A stretch of DNA of 64,000 nucleotides from Extibacter muris (GTDB lineage Bacteria; Bacillota; Clostridia; Lachnospirales; Lachnospiraceae). This document shows, one piece after another, positions 1-7,953 of this stretch. The position numbers were made by a program, and so were the translations under genes. Location of the stretch: NCBI RefSeq assembly GCF_004345005.1, contig NZ_SMMX01000001.1, positions 248,001 through 312,000 on the forward strand, read 5' to 3'. The notes beneath the pieces are model-generated. The model was given only the letters and a program-made list of their open reading frames with translations, made no database searches and was not told where the DNA came from. Within the stretch, counting starts at the first letter, position 1. Each line of letters begins with the position of its first letter.

Positions 1-1
1 C

Positions 2-139
2 ATTCAGGCGGCATTGAATGCATTCAGCAAAAAGCTGCTCGTTAACCACATCCATACGTGTGTGGTTGATGATATACAGGAAGGCAAAGTGGAAGTGGTC
101 GACGAACTTTGCGATACGATTCAAAAATTGATGAAATAG
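2..139 (+). CDS. CsoR/FrmR-family metal-sensing repressor, C-terminal part (5' end outside window)
   Basis: Only the last 45 codons are in the window. They match the C-terminal helices of the DUF156 (CsoR/RcnR/FrmR) repressors: an ALNAFSKKLL helix, then NHIHTCVVDD with the HxxxC spacing that supplies metal ligands in copper-sensing CsoR, then a closing VDELCDTIQKLMK helix. Members bind DNA as all-helical oligomers and release it on binding Cu(I) or another metal or aldehyde. A small HMA metal-binding protein starts 13 bases downstream, so the pair probably forms a metal-response operon. The first ligand Cys lies outside the window, so copper is likely but not proven. Confidence 0.85.
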   Translation: MQAALNAFSKKLLVNHIHTCVVDDIQEGKVEVVDELCDTIQKLMK

Positions 140-152
140 GAGGACGGGCCAG

Positions 153-344
153 ATGACAGTGATTAAAGTGGCAGATATGCACTGTGAGAAATGTGTGGAG
201 AGGATTACCAAACTTTTGACAGAGGAAGGGCTTGATTTTAAAGTGAGCCTGGAGGATAAGACGGTAACGGTGGACGGATGCGAACACTGTGTGAAAACCG
301 CCATGGAAGCTTTGGATGACCTTGGATTTTCTGCGGAAGTGTAG
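153..344 (+). CDS. Heavy-metal-associated (HMA) domain protein, CopZ-like chaperone
   Basis: A 63-residue protein that is a single ferredoxin-like HMA domain. The MHCEKC metal-binding loop (MxCxxC type) lies at residues 9-14, and a second Cys pair sits in the GCEHC segment near residue 31. CopZ-type proteins carry Cu(I) to P-type ATPases or to copper sensors in the cytoplasm. An AGGAGG ribosome site precedes the ATG at 153, and the gene follows the CsoR-like repressor closely, so they are probably cotranscribed. No copper ATPase is visible downstream; it may lie upstream of the window. The extra HC pair is not typical of minimal CopZ. Confidence 0.85.
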   Translation: MTVIKVADMHCEKCVERITKLLTEEGLDFKVSLEDKTVTVDGCEHCVKTAMEALDDLGFSAEV

Positions 345-371
345 AGAAGTGGGGACACTGTGTAATTTGTT

Positions 372-400
372 TTGATATTTGCTCTGTTATATAGTATAAT
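372..400 (+). promoter_or_regulatory. SigA-type promoter for the zinc-ribbon protein
   Basis: TTGATA (372-377), a 17-base spacer and TATAAT (395-400). Transcription would begin near 407, which rules out a GTG at 406 as the start of the next gene and supports the ATG at 448. Confidence 0.75.
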
Positions 401-447
401 ACGCAGTGGAAGTACAGATAGAAACGAACGAGGAGGGACAGATTTCC

Positions 448-828
448 ATGAAATGTCCAAAATGCGGCCAGCCGTTAAAGCCGAGCCAGAAAGACCCGGA
501 TTACATGTTATGCTTCAACTGCAGAAAGAAGTTCAAGGTGCCAGGAACGAAGCGGCGCGGGGAAGAGGAAGAATCTCAGAAGTATGCCAATATTCCGCCG
601 AAGAAAGTGCGGGATAAGCGGGAAAAAGAGATGCGAAAGGCATATGATGAACTGCTTTCCGTGGAGGAAGAGAGACCGAGAAAGAGGCCGAAGAGAAGGC
701 CGGAGCCGGAAGTCGAGGATGACTATTATGACTTGGAAGATGATAAGGTCTCCAAAGTGCCGGTGATTATACTGGGAATTGCAATTGTAGCCGTGGCAGC
801 ATTGATTATCTACATGCTCTTAAAATAG
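448..828 (+). CDS. Zinc-ribbon, tail-anchored membrane protein of unknown function
   Basis: 126 residues from an ATG that has AGGAGG eleven bases upstream. The N-terminus is a zinc ribbon (MKCPKCGQP then MLCFNCRKK, two CxxC knuckles about 17 residues apart). A very charged middle follows, rich in Lys, Arg and Glu, then one hydrophobic helix at the extreme C-terminus (VPVIILGIAIVAVAALIIYM) ending in LLK. That gives a cytoplasmic zinc ribbon held to the membrane by its tail. It is monocistronic, with its own promoter and a strong terminator. I do not recognise a functional family; similar small proteins are usually annotated only as zinc-ribbon or hypothetical. Confidence 0.7.
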   Translation: MKCPKCGQPLKPSQKDPDYMLCFNCRKKFKVPGTKRRGEEEESQKYANIPPKKVRDKREKEMRKAYDELLSVEEERPRKRPKRRPEPEVEDDYYDLEDDKVSKVPVIILGIAIVAVAALIIYMLLK

Positions 829-843
829 GCAGCCGATAGTGAG

Positions 844-889
844 GCCGCTGATTGCAGATGTACAGTCATCTGTAGTCAGCGGCTTTTTT
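844..889 (+). terminator. Rho-independent terminator
   Basis: Stem GCCGCTGA (844-851) pairs with TCAGCGGC (876-883). An inner CAGATG/CATCTG helix extends it, and six T follow at 884-889. Confidence 0.9.
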
Positions 890-891
890 GT

Positions 892-920
892 GCACAACTT
901 CCCGGTAAGTCCCATACTAT
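892..920 (+). promoter_or_regulatory. Possible SigE-type promoter of the cotJ operon
   Basis: CATACTAT at 913-920 matches the mother-cell SigE -10 (CATACAHT) at seven of eight positions. The -35 area 14 bases upstream (892-898) matches poorly. In Bacillus subtilis cotJ is SigE-dependent, so this is expected, but the match is partial. Confidence 0.35.
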
Positions 921-954
921 AATATTGCATATGATTATGGAAGGAGTATGACAC

Positions 955-1248
955 ATGCCGAATTACCGTTATAATGCGCCGGAGTACGGAAGGCGTAATA
1001 ATTGTGGAAGAACAGCACCTGTCATGAGAGAGGAAGGCTGCCGTACGAAAGTGCAGCCGAAGATGCAGCCGGCCTGCTGTGATGACAGGGACGCTTGTGA
1101 CGAGCTGAGCGGTATGCCTTTAGCGATGGCCTATGTACCGTGGCAGCAGTGGCGCGCCTTGTACGAAGTTGAAAAAGGATTTCACTGTGGTACGATTTTT
1201 GAAGAACTGAACAAACCATTCCGGGGGATAGGAGGGTGTTCAAGATGA
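955..1248 (+). CDS. cotJA: Spore coat associated protein CotJA
   Basis: 97 residues. The second half carries the CotJA signature: LAMAYVPWQQW, then YEVEKGFHCGTIFEELNKPF. The first half is a Tyr/Asn/Arg/Cys-rich tail unlike the shorter Bacillus protein. CotJA is a small coat-associated protein made in the mother cell and needed for assembly of CotJC onto the spore. The ATG follows a GAAGGAGT site. It overlaps cotJB by four bases (ATGA-type junction), so the two are translationally coupled in a cotJA-cotJB-cotJC operon. Confidence 0.9.
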   Translation: MPNYRYNAPEYGRRNNCGRTAPVMREEGCRTKVQPKMQPACCDDRDACDELSGMPLAMAYVPWQQWRALYEVEKGFHCGTIFEELNKPFRGIGGCSR

Positions 1249-1514
1249 CAGATAATAAGCCTAGCAGAAGGGAACTTTTAGAGTGGATCAACGTGGTGAG
1301 CTTTGCGGTGGACGACGTGAAGCTTTTTCTCGATACGCATCCTTGTAATGCAGAAGCTCTTGAATTCTTCAATGAATTTAAAAAACAGAGAGTCCAGGCA
1401 TTGAAAGAATATGCCAGATACTACGGCCCATTGACACTTGACACTGCTGATACGGAAGCAGACAGGTGGAAATGGATCAACGAGCCATGGCCGTGGCAGG
1501 AAGGAGGATGTTAG
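1245..1514 (+). CDS. cotJB: Spore coat protein CotJB
   Basis: 89 residues starting at the ATG at 1245, chosen because GGAGGG sits eight bases upstream; a GTG at 1236 in the same frame lies inside that ribosome site. The CotJB pattern is visible: LLEWINVVSFAVDDVKLFLDTHP, NAEALEFFNEF, and a C-terminal YYGPLTLDTA followed by WKWINEPWPWQ. It is the middle gene of the three-gene cotJ operon. Its biochemical role is not established; it belongs to the CotJ sub-complex of the coat. Confidence 0.9.
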   Translation: MTDNKPSRRELLEWINVVSFAVDDVKLFLDTHPCNAEALEFFNEFKKQRVQALKEYARYYGPLTLDTADTEADRWKWINEPWPWQEGGC

Positions 1515-1517
1515 TAT

Positions 1518-2120
1518 ATGTGGAATTATGAGAAAAGACTGCAGCATCCGGTAAAAATAACGCAGACGAACCCAAAGATTGCCCAGGTAATCATATCACA
1601 GTTCGGCGGGCCGGACGGGGAACTCGCGGCATCTATGCGGTACCTGTCCCAGAGATATACGATGCCATATAAAGAAGTGACCGGAATACTTACCGATATC
1701 GGTACAGAGGAGCTGGCCCACATGGAGATGGTCTGTGCCATCGTTCACCAGCTTACAAGAAACCTGACCCCGGAAGAGCTTGAAAAATCAGGCTTCGACA
1801 AGTACTACGTAGACCATACACTGGCACTGTGGCCGCAGGCGGCCAGCGGCGCACCGTGGACGGCAACATACTTCCAGTCCAAAGGAGACCCGATAACGGA
1901 CCTTCACGAAGACATGGCGGCAGAACAAAAAGCACGGACTACTTACGATAATATACTGAGGCTCGTAAAGGATCCTGAGATATGTGAGCCAATCCGCTTC
2001 CTGAGAGAGCGTGAAATCGTTCACTACCAGCGTTTCGGCGAATCTCTGCGCATCGTGCAGGATAACTTGGACAGCAAGAACTTCTACGCATTCAACCCAG
2101 AGTTTGATGTCAGAAAATAG
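1518..2120 (+). CDS. cotJC: CotJC, manganese-catalase-like spore coat protein
   Basis: 200 residues, the usual CotJC length. It is a four-helix di-manganese catalase fold: GTEELAHMEMV contributes the E-x-x-H pair of one metal site, and EREIVHYQRFGE near residue 165 contributes the second. An intervening DMAAEQKAR segment supplies another Glu. Family members dismutate hydrogen peroxide; CotJC sits in the spore coat. It starts three bases after cotJB stops. A perfect 40-bp palindrome lies just downstream. Confidence 0.93.
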   Translation: MWNYEKRLQHPVKITQTNPKIAQVIISQFGGPDGELAASMRYLSQRYTMPYKEVTGILTDIGTEELAHMEMVCAIVHQLTRNLTPEELEKSGFDKYYVDHTLALWPQAASGAPWTATYFQSKGDPITDLHEDMAAEQKARTTYDNILRLVKDPEICEPIRFLREREIVHYQRFGESLRIVQDNLDSKNFYAFNPEFDVRK

Positions 2121-2133
2121 CGTGAATTGTCGA

Positions 2134-2173
2134 AGGGGTCAGACCCCCTGCATATGCAGGGGGTCTGACCCCT
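2134..2173. repeat. Palindromic repeat, GGGGTCAGACCCC family (copy 1)
   Basis: A perfect 40-bp palindrome centred on CATATG, with arms carrying AGGGGTCAGACCCCC. Related copies lie at 2347-2384 and 9228-9280. No T-run follows on the + strand, so it is not a standard terminator. It resembles REP-type intergenic elements. Confidence 0.85.
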
Positions 2174-2185
2174 ATGAAATTTCTC

Positions 2186-2215
2186 TTGACTTTTACGGCG
2201 GGTTAATGGTATACT
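2186..2215 (+). promoter_or_regulatory. SigA-type promoter for the pfl operon
   Basis: TTGACT (2186-2191), 18 bases, TATACT (2210-2215), just upstream of the ZTP riboswitch. Confidence 0.75.
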
Positions 2216-2237
2216 CACCCCGTAAAGTAAACAAAAA

Positions 2238-2310
2238 GGACTTCGTTACTGACGGATAATGTGGGTTACCACAGGGGAATGAAGTCTTGGAATAAGCCGA
2301 CCGTCTGGGC
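2238..2310 (+). promoter_or_regulatory. ZTP (pfl-motif) riboswitch
   Basis: The pfl-motif landmarks are present in order: a 5' stem arm around CTTCGTTACTGACGG, GTGGGTTACCACAGGGGAA closing the first domain, the returning GAAGTC arm, and the conserved GCCGACCGTCTGGGCA pseudoknot and second domain. The aptamer binds ZMP/ZTP, signalling 10-formyl-THF shortage. The motif was named for its occurrence upstream of pfl genes, which is exactly the context here. It runs directly into a terminator hairpin, so ligand binding should favour read-through into pflB and formate production for one-carbon supply. Confidence 0.92.
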
Positions 2311-2341
2311 AGCATCATTTTTCTGGTGCTGCTCTTTTTTT
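2309..2341 (+). terminator. Riboswitch expression-platform terminator
   Basis: GCAGCATCA (2309-2317) pairs with TGGTGCTGC (2324-2332), followed by a run of eight T at 2334-2341. The 5' arm shares bases with the GGGCA end of the ZTP aptamer, so the two structures exclude each other. Confidence 0.9.
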
Positions 2342-2346
2342 AACGG

Positions 2347-2384
2347 TTGGGGTCAGGCCCCTTTCAAAAGGGGTCTGGCCCCAA
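2347..2384. repeat. Palindromic repeat, GGGGTCAGGCCCC variant (copy 2)
   Basis: TTGGGGTCAGGCCCC... (left arm 2347-2363) pairs with AAGGGGTCTGGCCCCAA (2368-2384) with two G-T pairs and a short loop. It lies between the riboswitch terminator and pflB. With copy 1 it brackets the promoter and riboswitch. Confidence 0.8.
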
Positions 2385-2438
2385 TGAAAAGAGCACAGGG
2401 AATGATGTCATACACACAGAGAACAGGAGGAATGGAAT

Positions 2439-4670
2439 ATGTTTATACAGTGGGAAGGTTTTAATCCGGGGATATGGCAGGAAGAGATGAATGTACGTGA
2501 TTTTATCCAGAAGAACTATACCCCTTATACAGGAAATGGGGATTTCCTGAAGCCGGCGACGGAACGTACCGGTAAGCTGCTGCATAAGTTGGAGAATCTG
2601 CTTGTGCTGGAGCGTGAGTTCGGAGGCGTGCTTGACATCGATACCCAGACGGTCACTTCTCTTTTGAATTACAAGCCGGGATATCTGGACAAGGAACAGG
2701 AGATTATCGTAGGGCTCCAGACAGACCGTCCGCTAAAAAGGGGCGTCAATCCCTTCGGGGGCCTGCGCATGACAAGGGACGCTTGCCGGGCGTATGGCTA
2801 TGAACTGTCACAGAAGGTGGAAGACGAATTCCAGTACAGGACGACCCACAACGACGGGGTATTCCGTGTCTATAACAAGGAGACGAAGGCTGCCAGGCAT
2901 TGCGGCCTTATCACGGGTCTGCCCGATGCTTACGGACGCGGCCGTATCATCGGCGATTACCGCCGTGTCGCCCTCTACGGCCTCGACTATCTGATTGGAC
3001 AGAAGCAGGCGGACAAAGACAGGCTGAGCCTGGAGGTCATGGATGTAGACCACATACGCCAGCAGGAAGAGCTGTACCAGCAGATCAACTTCCTCGGCAA
3101 GCTGCGCGACATGGCCGCTATGTATGGATATGACATTACAAAGCCCGCGGCGGACGCCAGGGAAGCGGTACAGTGGCTGTACTTTGCCTATCTCGGCGCC
3201 ATCAAAGAGCAGAACGGAGCAGCCATGAGCCTTGGCCGCACCTCAACATTCCTTGACATCTATTTTGAACGCGATATTGCAAAAGGCATCCTGAGCGAAG
3301 AGGGAGCCCAGGAGATTATCGATGACTTTGTGATGAAGCTGCGTATGGCACGCCATCTGCGCACGCCGGGCTATAACGAACTGTTTGCCGGCGACCCGAT
3401 GTGGATTACGGAATCCGTAGGCGGCATGGGTGAGGACGGCAGGACGCTCGTGACGAAAAATTCCTTCCGCATGCTCCATACGCTTTACAACCTGAAGCCA
3501 TCGGCAGAGCCGAACCTAACGGTATTGTGGTCAAAGGACCTTCCGGATAATTTTAAGAAGTATTGTGCAAAGGTTTCCTGTGATACGGATGCCATCCAAT
3601 ATGAAAATGATGACCTGATGCGCCCGCAGTTCGGCGACGATTACGGTATTGCCTGCTGCGTATCTGCCATGAGAATCGGCAAGGAGATGCAGTTCTTCGG
3701 AGCCCGTGCCAACCTAGCCAAGCTGCTGCTCATGTCGCTGAACGGCGGCAGGGATGAAAAGCAGAACATACAGGTAGGGCCAGTGCATGAACCATACGAT
3801 GGAGAATATCTGGATTACGGCAAGGTTATGGAACTTCTGGACGTATACCGTCCGTGGCTCGTGAGGATGTATGCCAACACGATGAATGTCATCCATTATA
3901 TGCATGACAAATATGCCTACGAAAAGACGCAGATGGCACTGCACGATACGGAAGTGCACCGGTTCATGGCATTCGGCATCGCAGGGATGAGCGTGCTTGC
4001 AGATTCTCTTTCTGCCATCAAGTATGCCAAGGTGAGATGCATCCGCGACGAGGAGACGGGTCTGATCAAAGATTTTGAGATAGAAGGAGAGTATCCGGCG
4101 TTCGGTAATGATGACGACCGTGTGGATGGCATTGCCTGTGAACAGGTGAAACTGTTCTATGAAGAGCTGAAAAAACAGAAGCTGTACCGTGACGCTGAAC
4201 CGACCCTTTCCATACTCACGATAACGTCCAATGTCGTATACGGCAAGAAGACCGGTTCCACACCGGACGGAAGGAAGGCGGGAGAGCCGTTCGCACCGGG
4301 TGCCAATCCGATGCACGGCAGGGAGAAGAACGGAGCGCTTGCCTCGCTCAACTCGGTTGCAAAGCTATCCTACCAGTACTGCAAGGATGGAATCTCCAAT
4401 ACATTCTCTGTCGTTCCACAGGCGCTTGGAAAGACAGAGGAGGAAAGGCTTGATAACCTGACATCCATACTGGACGGATATTTTGGCCAGATGGCGCATC
4501 ATCTGAATGTCAATGTGCTGAACAGGGACACGCTTATGGATGCATACGATAATCCTGACAAATATCCTAACCTTACCATCCGCGTATCCGGCTATGCGGT
4601 GAACTTCAACAAGCTGACGCGTGAACAGCAGAAGGAAGTGATTTCACGTACCTTTCATGAGACGATGTAG
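2439..4670 (+). CDS. pflB: Formate C-acetyltransferase (pyruvate formate-lyase)
   Basis: 743 residues, normal for PFL. It converts pyruvate and CoA to acetyl-CoA and formate by a glycyl-radical mechanism in the anaerobic cytoplasm. The paired catalytic cysteines are C406-C407 in IACCVSAM; the radical glycine is G718 in RVSGYAV near the C-terminus. AGGAGG lies eight bases before the ATG. The Cys-Cys pair separates true PFL from the single-Cys glycerol or choline lyase relatives. The ZTP riboswitch upstream suggests induction when formyl-THF is short. The activase gene overlaps its 3' end by 14 bases. Confidence 0.97.
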   Translation: MFIQWEGFNPGIWQEEMNVRDFIQKNYTPYTGNGDFLKPATERTGKLLHKLENLLVLEREFGGVLDIDTQTVTSLLNYKPGYLDKEQEIIVGLQTDRPLKRGVNPFGGLRMTRDACRAYGYELSQKVEDEFQYRTTHNDGVFRVYNKETKAARHCGLITGLPDAYGRGRIIGDYRRVALYGLDYLIGQKQADKDRLSLEVMDVDHIRQQEELYQQINFLGKLRDMAAMYGYDITKPAADAREAVQWLYFAYLGAIKEQNGAAMSLGRTSTFLDIYFERDIAKGILSEEGAQEIIDDFVMKLRMARHLRTPGYNELFAGDPMWITESVGGMGEDGRTLVTKNSFRMLHTLYNLKPSAEPNLTVLWSKDLPDNFKKYCAKVSCDTDAIQYENDDLMRPQFGDDYGIACCVSAMRIGKEMQFFGARANLAKLLLMSLNGGRDEKQNIQVGPVHEPYDGEYLDYGKVMELLDVYRPWLVRMYANTMNVIHYMHDKYAYEKTQMALHDTEVHRFMAFGIAGMSVLADSLSAIKYAKVRCIRDEETGLIKDFEIEGEYPAFGNDDDRVDGIACEQVKLFYEELKKQKLYRDAEPTLSILTITSNVVYGKKTGSTPDGRKAGEPFAPGANPMHGREKNGALASLNSVAKLSYQYCKDGISNTFSVVPQALGKTEEERLDNLTSILDGYFGQMAHHLNVNVLNRDTLMDAYDNPDKYPNLTIRVSGYAVNFNKLTREQQKEVISRTFHETM

Positions 4671-5376
4671 CGGCCGTATCCACTCCTTCCAGTCCATGGG
4701 GGCAGTGGACGGGCCGGGGCTCAGATTCGTGGTGTTCATGCAGGGATGCCCTCTGCGGTGCGCCTACTGCCATAACCCGGATACGTGGGAGCCGGATGCC
4801 GGAGTAGAATACGCGCCGGAACAGGTGGCGGAGAAGATCCGCCGCTATCTGCCGTATCTGGAAAATGGAGGTGTCACGGTGACAGGAGGGGAGCCGCTCA
4901 TGCAGCCGGAATTTGTGACAGAGCTGTTTTGCATTCTCAAGGAAGAAGGGATACACACCGCTCTGGATACGAGCGGAGTCGGAGATCTGCAGAAGGCCGG
5001 AATAGTATTAGAGTACACGGATCTGGTACTGGCTGATGTAAAGTTCCTAACTGCGGAAGACTACAGATATTACTGCAAGGCAGATTTCCAGAAGGTTATA
5101 GCGTTCTTGGATCTGGTAAAAAAGATGAACATACCGCTTTGGATACGCAGGGTTGTCGTCCCTGGCATCAATGACACGAAAGAACATATTATAAAGCTGG
5201 TGGATTTCCTGGAAGCGTATCCGAATGTTGAGAAGATCGAGCTGCTACCGTTCAGGAAGCTCTGTCTGGAAAAATATGAAACGATGGGCATACCGTTTGC
5301 GCTTGCGCAAGTGCCTGAGATGGCGGAGATGGAAACGGGAAAGCTGAGAGAGATTCTTCCGGACCGGTACCGGTAG
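4657..5376 (+). CDS. pflA: Pyruvate formate-lyase activating enzyme (radical SAM)
   Basis: 239 residues, the short PFL-activase form without an extra ferredoxin domain. The radical-SAM 4Fe-4S motif CxxxCxxC is C31/C35/C38 in [17 protein letters not shown], and the SAM-binding GGEP motif follows in [11 protein letters not shown]. It abstracts hydrogen from the PFL glycine to make the active radical. The gene starts inside pflB (14-base overlap), so translation is probably coupled. It is the last gene of the operon, with a GC-rich hairpin after it. Confidence 0.96.
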   Translation: MRRCSGRIHSFQSMGAVDGPGLRFVVFMQGCPLRCAYCHNPDTWEPDAGVEYAPEQVAEKIRRYLPYLENGGVTVTGGEPLMQPEFVTELFCILKEEGIHTALDTSGVGDLQKAGIVLEYTDLVLADVKFLTAEDYRYYCKADFQKVIAFLDLVKKMNIPLWIRRVVVPGINDTKEHIIKLVDFLEAYPNVEKIELLPFRKLCLEKYETMGIPFALAQVPEMAEMETGKLREILPDRYR

Positions 5377-5407
5377 ACAATAATAGAATGACTGATACAA
5401 AGACGTA

Positions 5408-5436
5408 ACCGGCTGCCTGGGGGGGCAGCCGGTTTT
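5408..5436 (+). terminator. Hairpin terminator after pflA
   Basis: ACCGGCTGCC (5408-5417) and GGCAGCCGGT (5424-5433) form a perfect 10-bp stem with a G-rich loop; the T-run is short (TTTT). It lies between the converging pflA and the 53-aa reverse gene. Confidence 0.7.
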
Positions 5437-5440
5437 GCGG

Positions 5441-5602
5441 CTATTCGCCGCCTGGTCCGTCTTTTCTCGGACGTTCAGACTCCGGAAGGGGTTCAACTGA
5501 TTTTTCGGAGTTGGAAGCGTTGATCTTACCGTCATAAGCGTCTTTGCTCTCCAAATAGTCGATTGGACGTTCCGTTGTAAATGAAGATTTGTTTTCTTTC
5601 AT
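5441..5602 (-). CDS. Small acidic 53-aa protein of unknown function
   Basis: Reverse-strand reading frame of 53 codons starting at the ATG whose complement is 5600-5602. AAAGGAGT (complement within 5611-5624) lies at good spacing upstream. The protein begins MKENKSSFTTERP, continues with IDYLESKDAYDGK and ends PRKDGPGGE. It is hydrophilic, Ser/Glu/Lys/Pro-rich, with no Cys, no membrane segment and no export signal, and looks disordered. The strong ribosome site, clean start and separation from the neighbours support a real gene. It may be a small spore or stress protein, but I do not recognise a family. Confidence 0.6.
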   Translation of the reverse strand: MKENKSSFTTERPIDYLESKDAYDGKINASNSEKSVEPLPESERPRKDGPGGE

Positions 5603-5717
5603 ACGTGCACACTCCTTTCAAAAGTATGATGCTCACAAGTAAGAGGAAATATGTATCTGAATTCATCTTCCTCATTGCAGACATCGGAACCATACTTGTC
5701 AGAAGCCCTGATTTATT

Positions 5718-5800
5718 CCCTCGGGCAACGAGCCAAAGCCAGGCCCGCTTGGCCTTGGCGACTGCCGCGAGGGTCATATGCCCTGCAGCTCGCTGCGAGG
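5718..5800. repeat. Structured GC-rich intergenic element
   Basis: Three nested or adjacent inverted repeats: an outer stem CCCTCGGGCA (5718-5727) with TGCCGCGAGGG (5763-5773), an inner imperfect palindrome of the GCCAAAGCCAGGCC type, then CCTGCAG/CTGCGAGG (5782-5800). It is much more GC-rich than its flanks and not coding. It looks like an interspersed structured repeat; no second copy is in the window. Confidence 0.45.
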
Positions 5801-5897
5801 TATTTGACTTCGCTGTACAGGATATAAGGAGTATAGTATAATTAGATATAAATGTACGATGACAGAAACATTGCCACAGAAGACAGGAGTGATGATT

Positions 5898-6526
5898 ATG
5901 ATATATGAAGGACAGATCTGCCGTGCGCCCATGGAGCGGGCATCGTTCATGCTTACGGTAATGGTAGGATGCTCTTATGGCAGGTGCAAGTTCTGCAATC
6001 TTTTCCGGCATCTGTATATCGGTATCGAAAGCGGCCTGGATGACGTTCTGGCATTCATGGAGAAAGACCATGATATGAGCCAGGCGTATGAGGCTGTCAA
6101 TAGAATACGCCTTGCAGAAATGCAGAGGCTCTTGCCGCCTTTTTGAACAGCACAGCCCCCCGGTATGTGGTCAACTTCTCCATGTTCCATCATAAGGAAG
6201 CGCCGCTGTACCAGCATATCCTGGACAATACTTTCCGGCCTTCGGATGAGCTTGAGAACCTGCGGGAAGAAAGAAGGCTGCTGGAGCTACTTGGAACGCC
6301 GGATGTACAAGAAGGCGAGCCGGTCATATACGATGGATTCCATGATTATATACAGTTCCGTGTCCGGGGACGTCTGCCCGTGGACCGGACACAGATGCTT
6401 GATAAGCTCAAGGAGGGCATCAGACAGTATGAACACAGAAGCCCGGTATTCTCTTATGTACAGGGGGAGTGTCCGCATCTGGAGAAATGCGATGGACTTC
6501 AAAAAGTGTGGGATATGCCGACATGA
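5898..6526 (+). pseudogene. Radical SAM protein, decayed by two internal deletions and a frame break
   Basis: The start is typical of a large radical-SAM family: MIYEGQICRAP, then MVGCSYGRCKFCNLFRH with the CxxxCxxC cluster motif. It jumps straight to LYIGIESGLDDVLAFMEK, a segment that normally follows about 100 residues later. After RLAEM near 6120 the frame is lost; the family sequence resumes in another frame as AEALAAFLNSTAPRYVVNFSMF and continues to the stop at 6526. That second joint also lacks some residues. The SAM-binding middle is missing, so no active enzyme is expected. An AGGAG site remains eight bases before the ATG at 5898. Confidence 0.85.
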
Positions 6527-6595
6527 ACACCGGAACCTTAGACAGCCTGTGCACTCCATATAGCAAGGAGATACCCTGTCAGGCAGAAAATGCAG

Positions 6596-6624
6596 TTGTT
6601 TTTATTCTTTCATATCGTTATAAT
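6596..6624 (+). promoter_or_regulatory. SigA-type promoter for the ftsW/rodA-like gene
   Basis: TTGTTT (6596-6601), 17 bases, TATAAT (6619-6624). A start near 6631 forces use of the ATG at 6653. Confidence 0.75.
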
Positions 6625-6652
6625 AAGAACGGTAGATTGGAGTGTAGATATT

Positions 6653-7810
6653 ATGGCGAGAAATCAGAAGACAAGAAAAAGGAAAATGACTAAGACGCGG
6701 TATTTTGATTACAGTATGCTTGCGGTCCTTATATTTCTCATCTGTTTCGGACTTGTAATGCTGTACAGCACGAGCTCATACAGCGCGCTTGTAACCTATG
6801 GCGACAGTATGCATTATTTCAAACGGCAGCTTATATTCTGCGTGATGGGACTCATAGTCATATACGTGGTGGCTAAAATTGATTATCATATTTATATAAA
6901 ATGGGCCAAACCGTTGTACATAGTCTCTGTATTTTTGATGATGCTCGTCAAGACGCCCCTGGGGAAAGAGGTAAATGGCGCCAAGCGCTGGATACAGCTG
7001 CCGTTTGACCAGCAGTTCCAGCCGGCGGAGGTGGCGAAGATAGCAATCATCTTATTTATCCCTGTGCTTATCTGCAAGATGGGCAAAGAGGTTAAGACGC
7101 TCGGAGGCATCGTGAAGATACTTGCGTGGGGTGCTTTTTCCGCAGCCTGCGTCCTGTTCCTGACGGACAACCTGAGTACGGCTATCATTGTAATGGGGAT
7201 TACCTGCATCATGGTATTTGTCGTACATCCGAAGACGGCGCCGTTTATCGTGCTATTTACGGCAGGTATGGGTGTGGTACTTGTGGCGGTACAGATTCTG
7301 GGCAGGGTGCTTGTGACGAGTGAAAACTTTCGTTTGAGAAGGATACTCGTATGGCTTGCGCCGGAGGATCATGCCGCAGAAGGAGGATATCAGATCATGC
7401 AGGCGCTGTATGCTATCGGATCGGGAGGGTTTTTCGGGAAAGGTCTCGGAAACAGCGCACAGAAGATGATCATCCCGGAAGTCCAGAATGATATGATTCT
7501 TTCTATTATATGTGAAGAACTCGGGATATTCGGGGCAATCATGGTACTCGTCCTGTTCGGGATGCTGCTGTACCGCCTGCTCTTCATCGCCCAGAATGCA
7601 CCAGATATATATGGTTCTCTCATAGTGACTGGCATATTCGCACATATTGCCATCCAAGTCATCCTGAATGTGGCTGTTGTGATAAACCTGATTCCTACAA
7701 CCGGAATTACGCTGCCGTTCATCAGCTATGGGGGAACATCCATCCTGTTTCTGACGATCGAGATGGGAATTGCGCTCGGAGTGTCAAGAAAGATTAAGTT
7801 TGAAGATTAG
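6653..7810 (+). CDS. FtsW/RodA/SpoVE-family SEDS peptidoglycan polymerase
   Basis: 385 residues from the ATG at 6653, chosen because the promoter's predicted start lies downstream of earlier in-frame ATGs and TTGGAG precedes it. A basic N-terminus (MARNQKTRKRKM) leads into about ten membrane helices. SEDS signatures are present: LVMLYSTSSYSA, an FQPAEVAKIA segment, a large extracellular loop with LVWLAPEDHA..GGYQIMQALYAIGSGGFFGKGLG, and SYGGTSILFLTIEMG near the end. These enzymes polymerise glycan strands from lipid II with a partner class B PBP. A close paralogue lies in the division cluster at 17388, so this copy may serve elongation or sporulation. Confidence 0.9.
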   Translation: MARNQKTRKRKMTKTRYFDYSMLAVLIFLICFGLVMLYSTSSYSALVTYGDSMHYFKRQLIFCVMGLIVIYVVAKIDYHIYIKWAKPLYIVSVFLMMLVKTPLGKEVNGAKRWIQLPFDQQFQPAEVAKIAIILFIPVLICKMGKEVKTLGGIVKILAWGAFSAACVLFLTDNLSTAIIVMGITCIMVFVVHPKTAPFIVLFTAGMGVVLVAVQILGRVLVTSENFRLRRILVWLAPEDHAAEGGYQIMQALYAIGSGGFFGKGLGNSAQKMIIPEVQNDMILSIICEELGIFGAIMVLVLFGMLLYRLLFIAQNAPDIYGSLIVTGIFAHIAIQVILNVAVVINLIPTTGITLPFISYGGTSILFLTIEMGIALGVSRKIKFED

Positions 7811-7953
7811 GCTGTCTGGGAAAACTTTAATAAAAATACTTTTATTTCCAATATAAATGTGCTATGATTACTAATGTAGTATTCAAAACTACATATTATA
7901 GCAACAGATGACATGCCAGCCGAACACAGATATGGCAAGCCGGGAGGAAAGAT

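Noticed and set aside
406-447. Upstream GTG start for the zinc-ribbon protein
   Set aside because: It lies at or before the predicted transcription start; the AGGAGG at 431 supports 448.
5859-6146. Intact 95-aa radical-SAM mini-protein
   Set aside because: Its C-terminus breaks off mid-family and the remaining family sequence continues in another frame, so decay explains it better.
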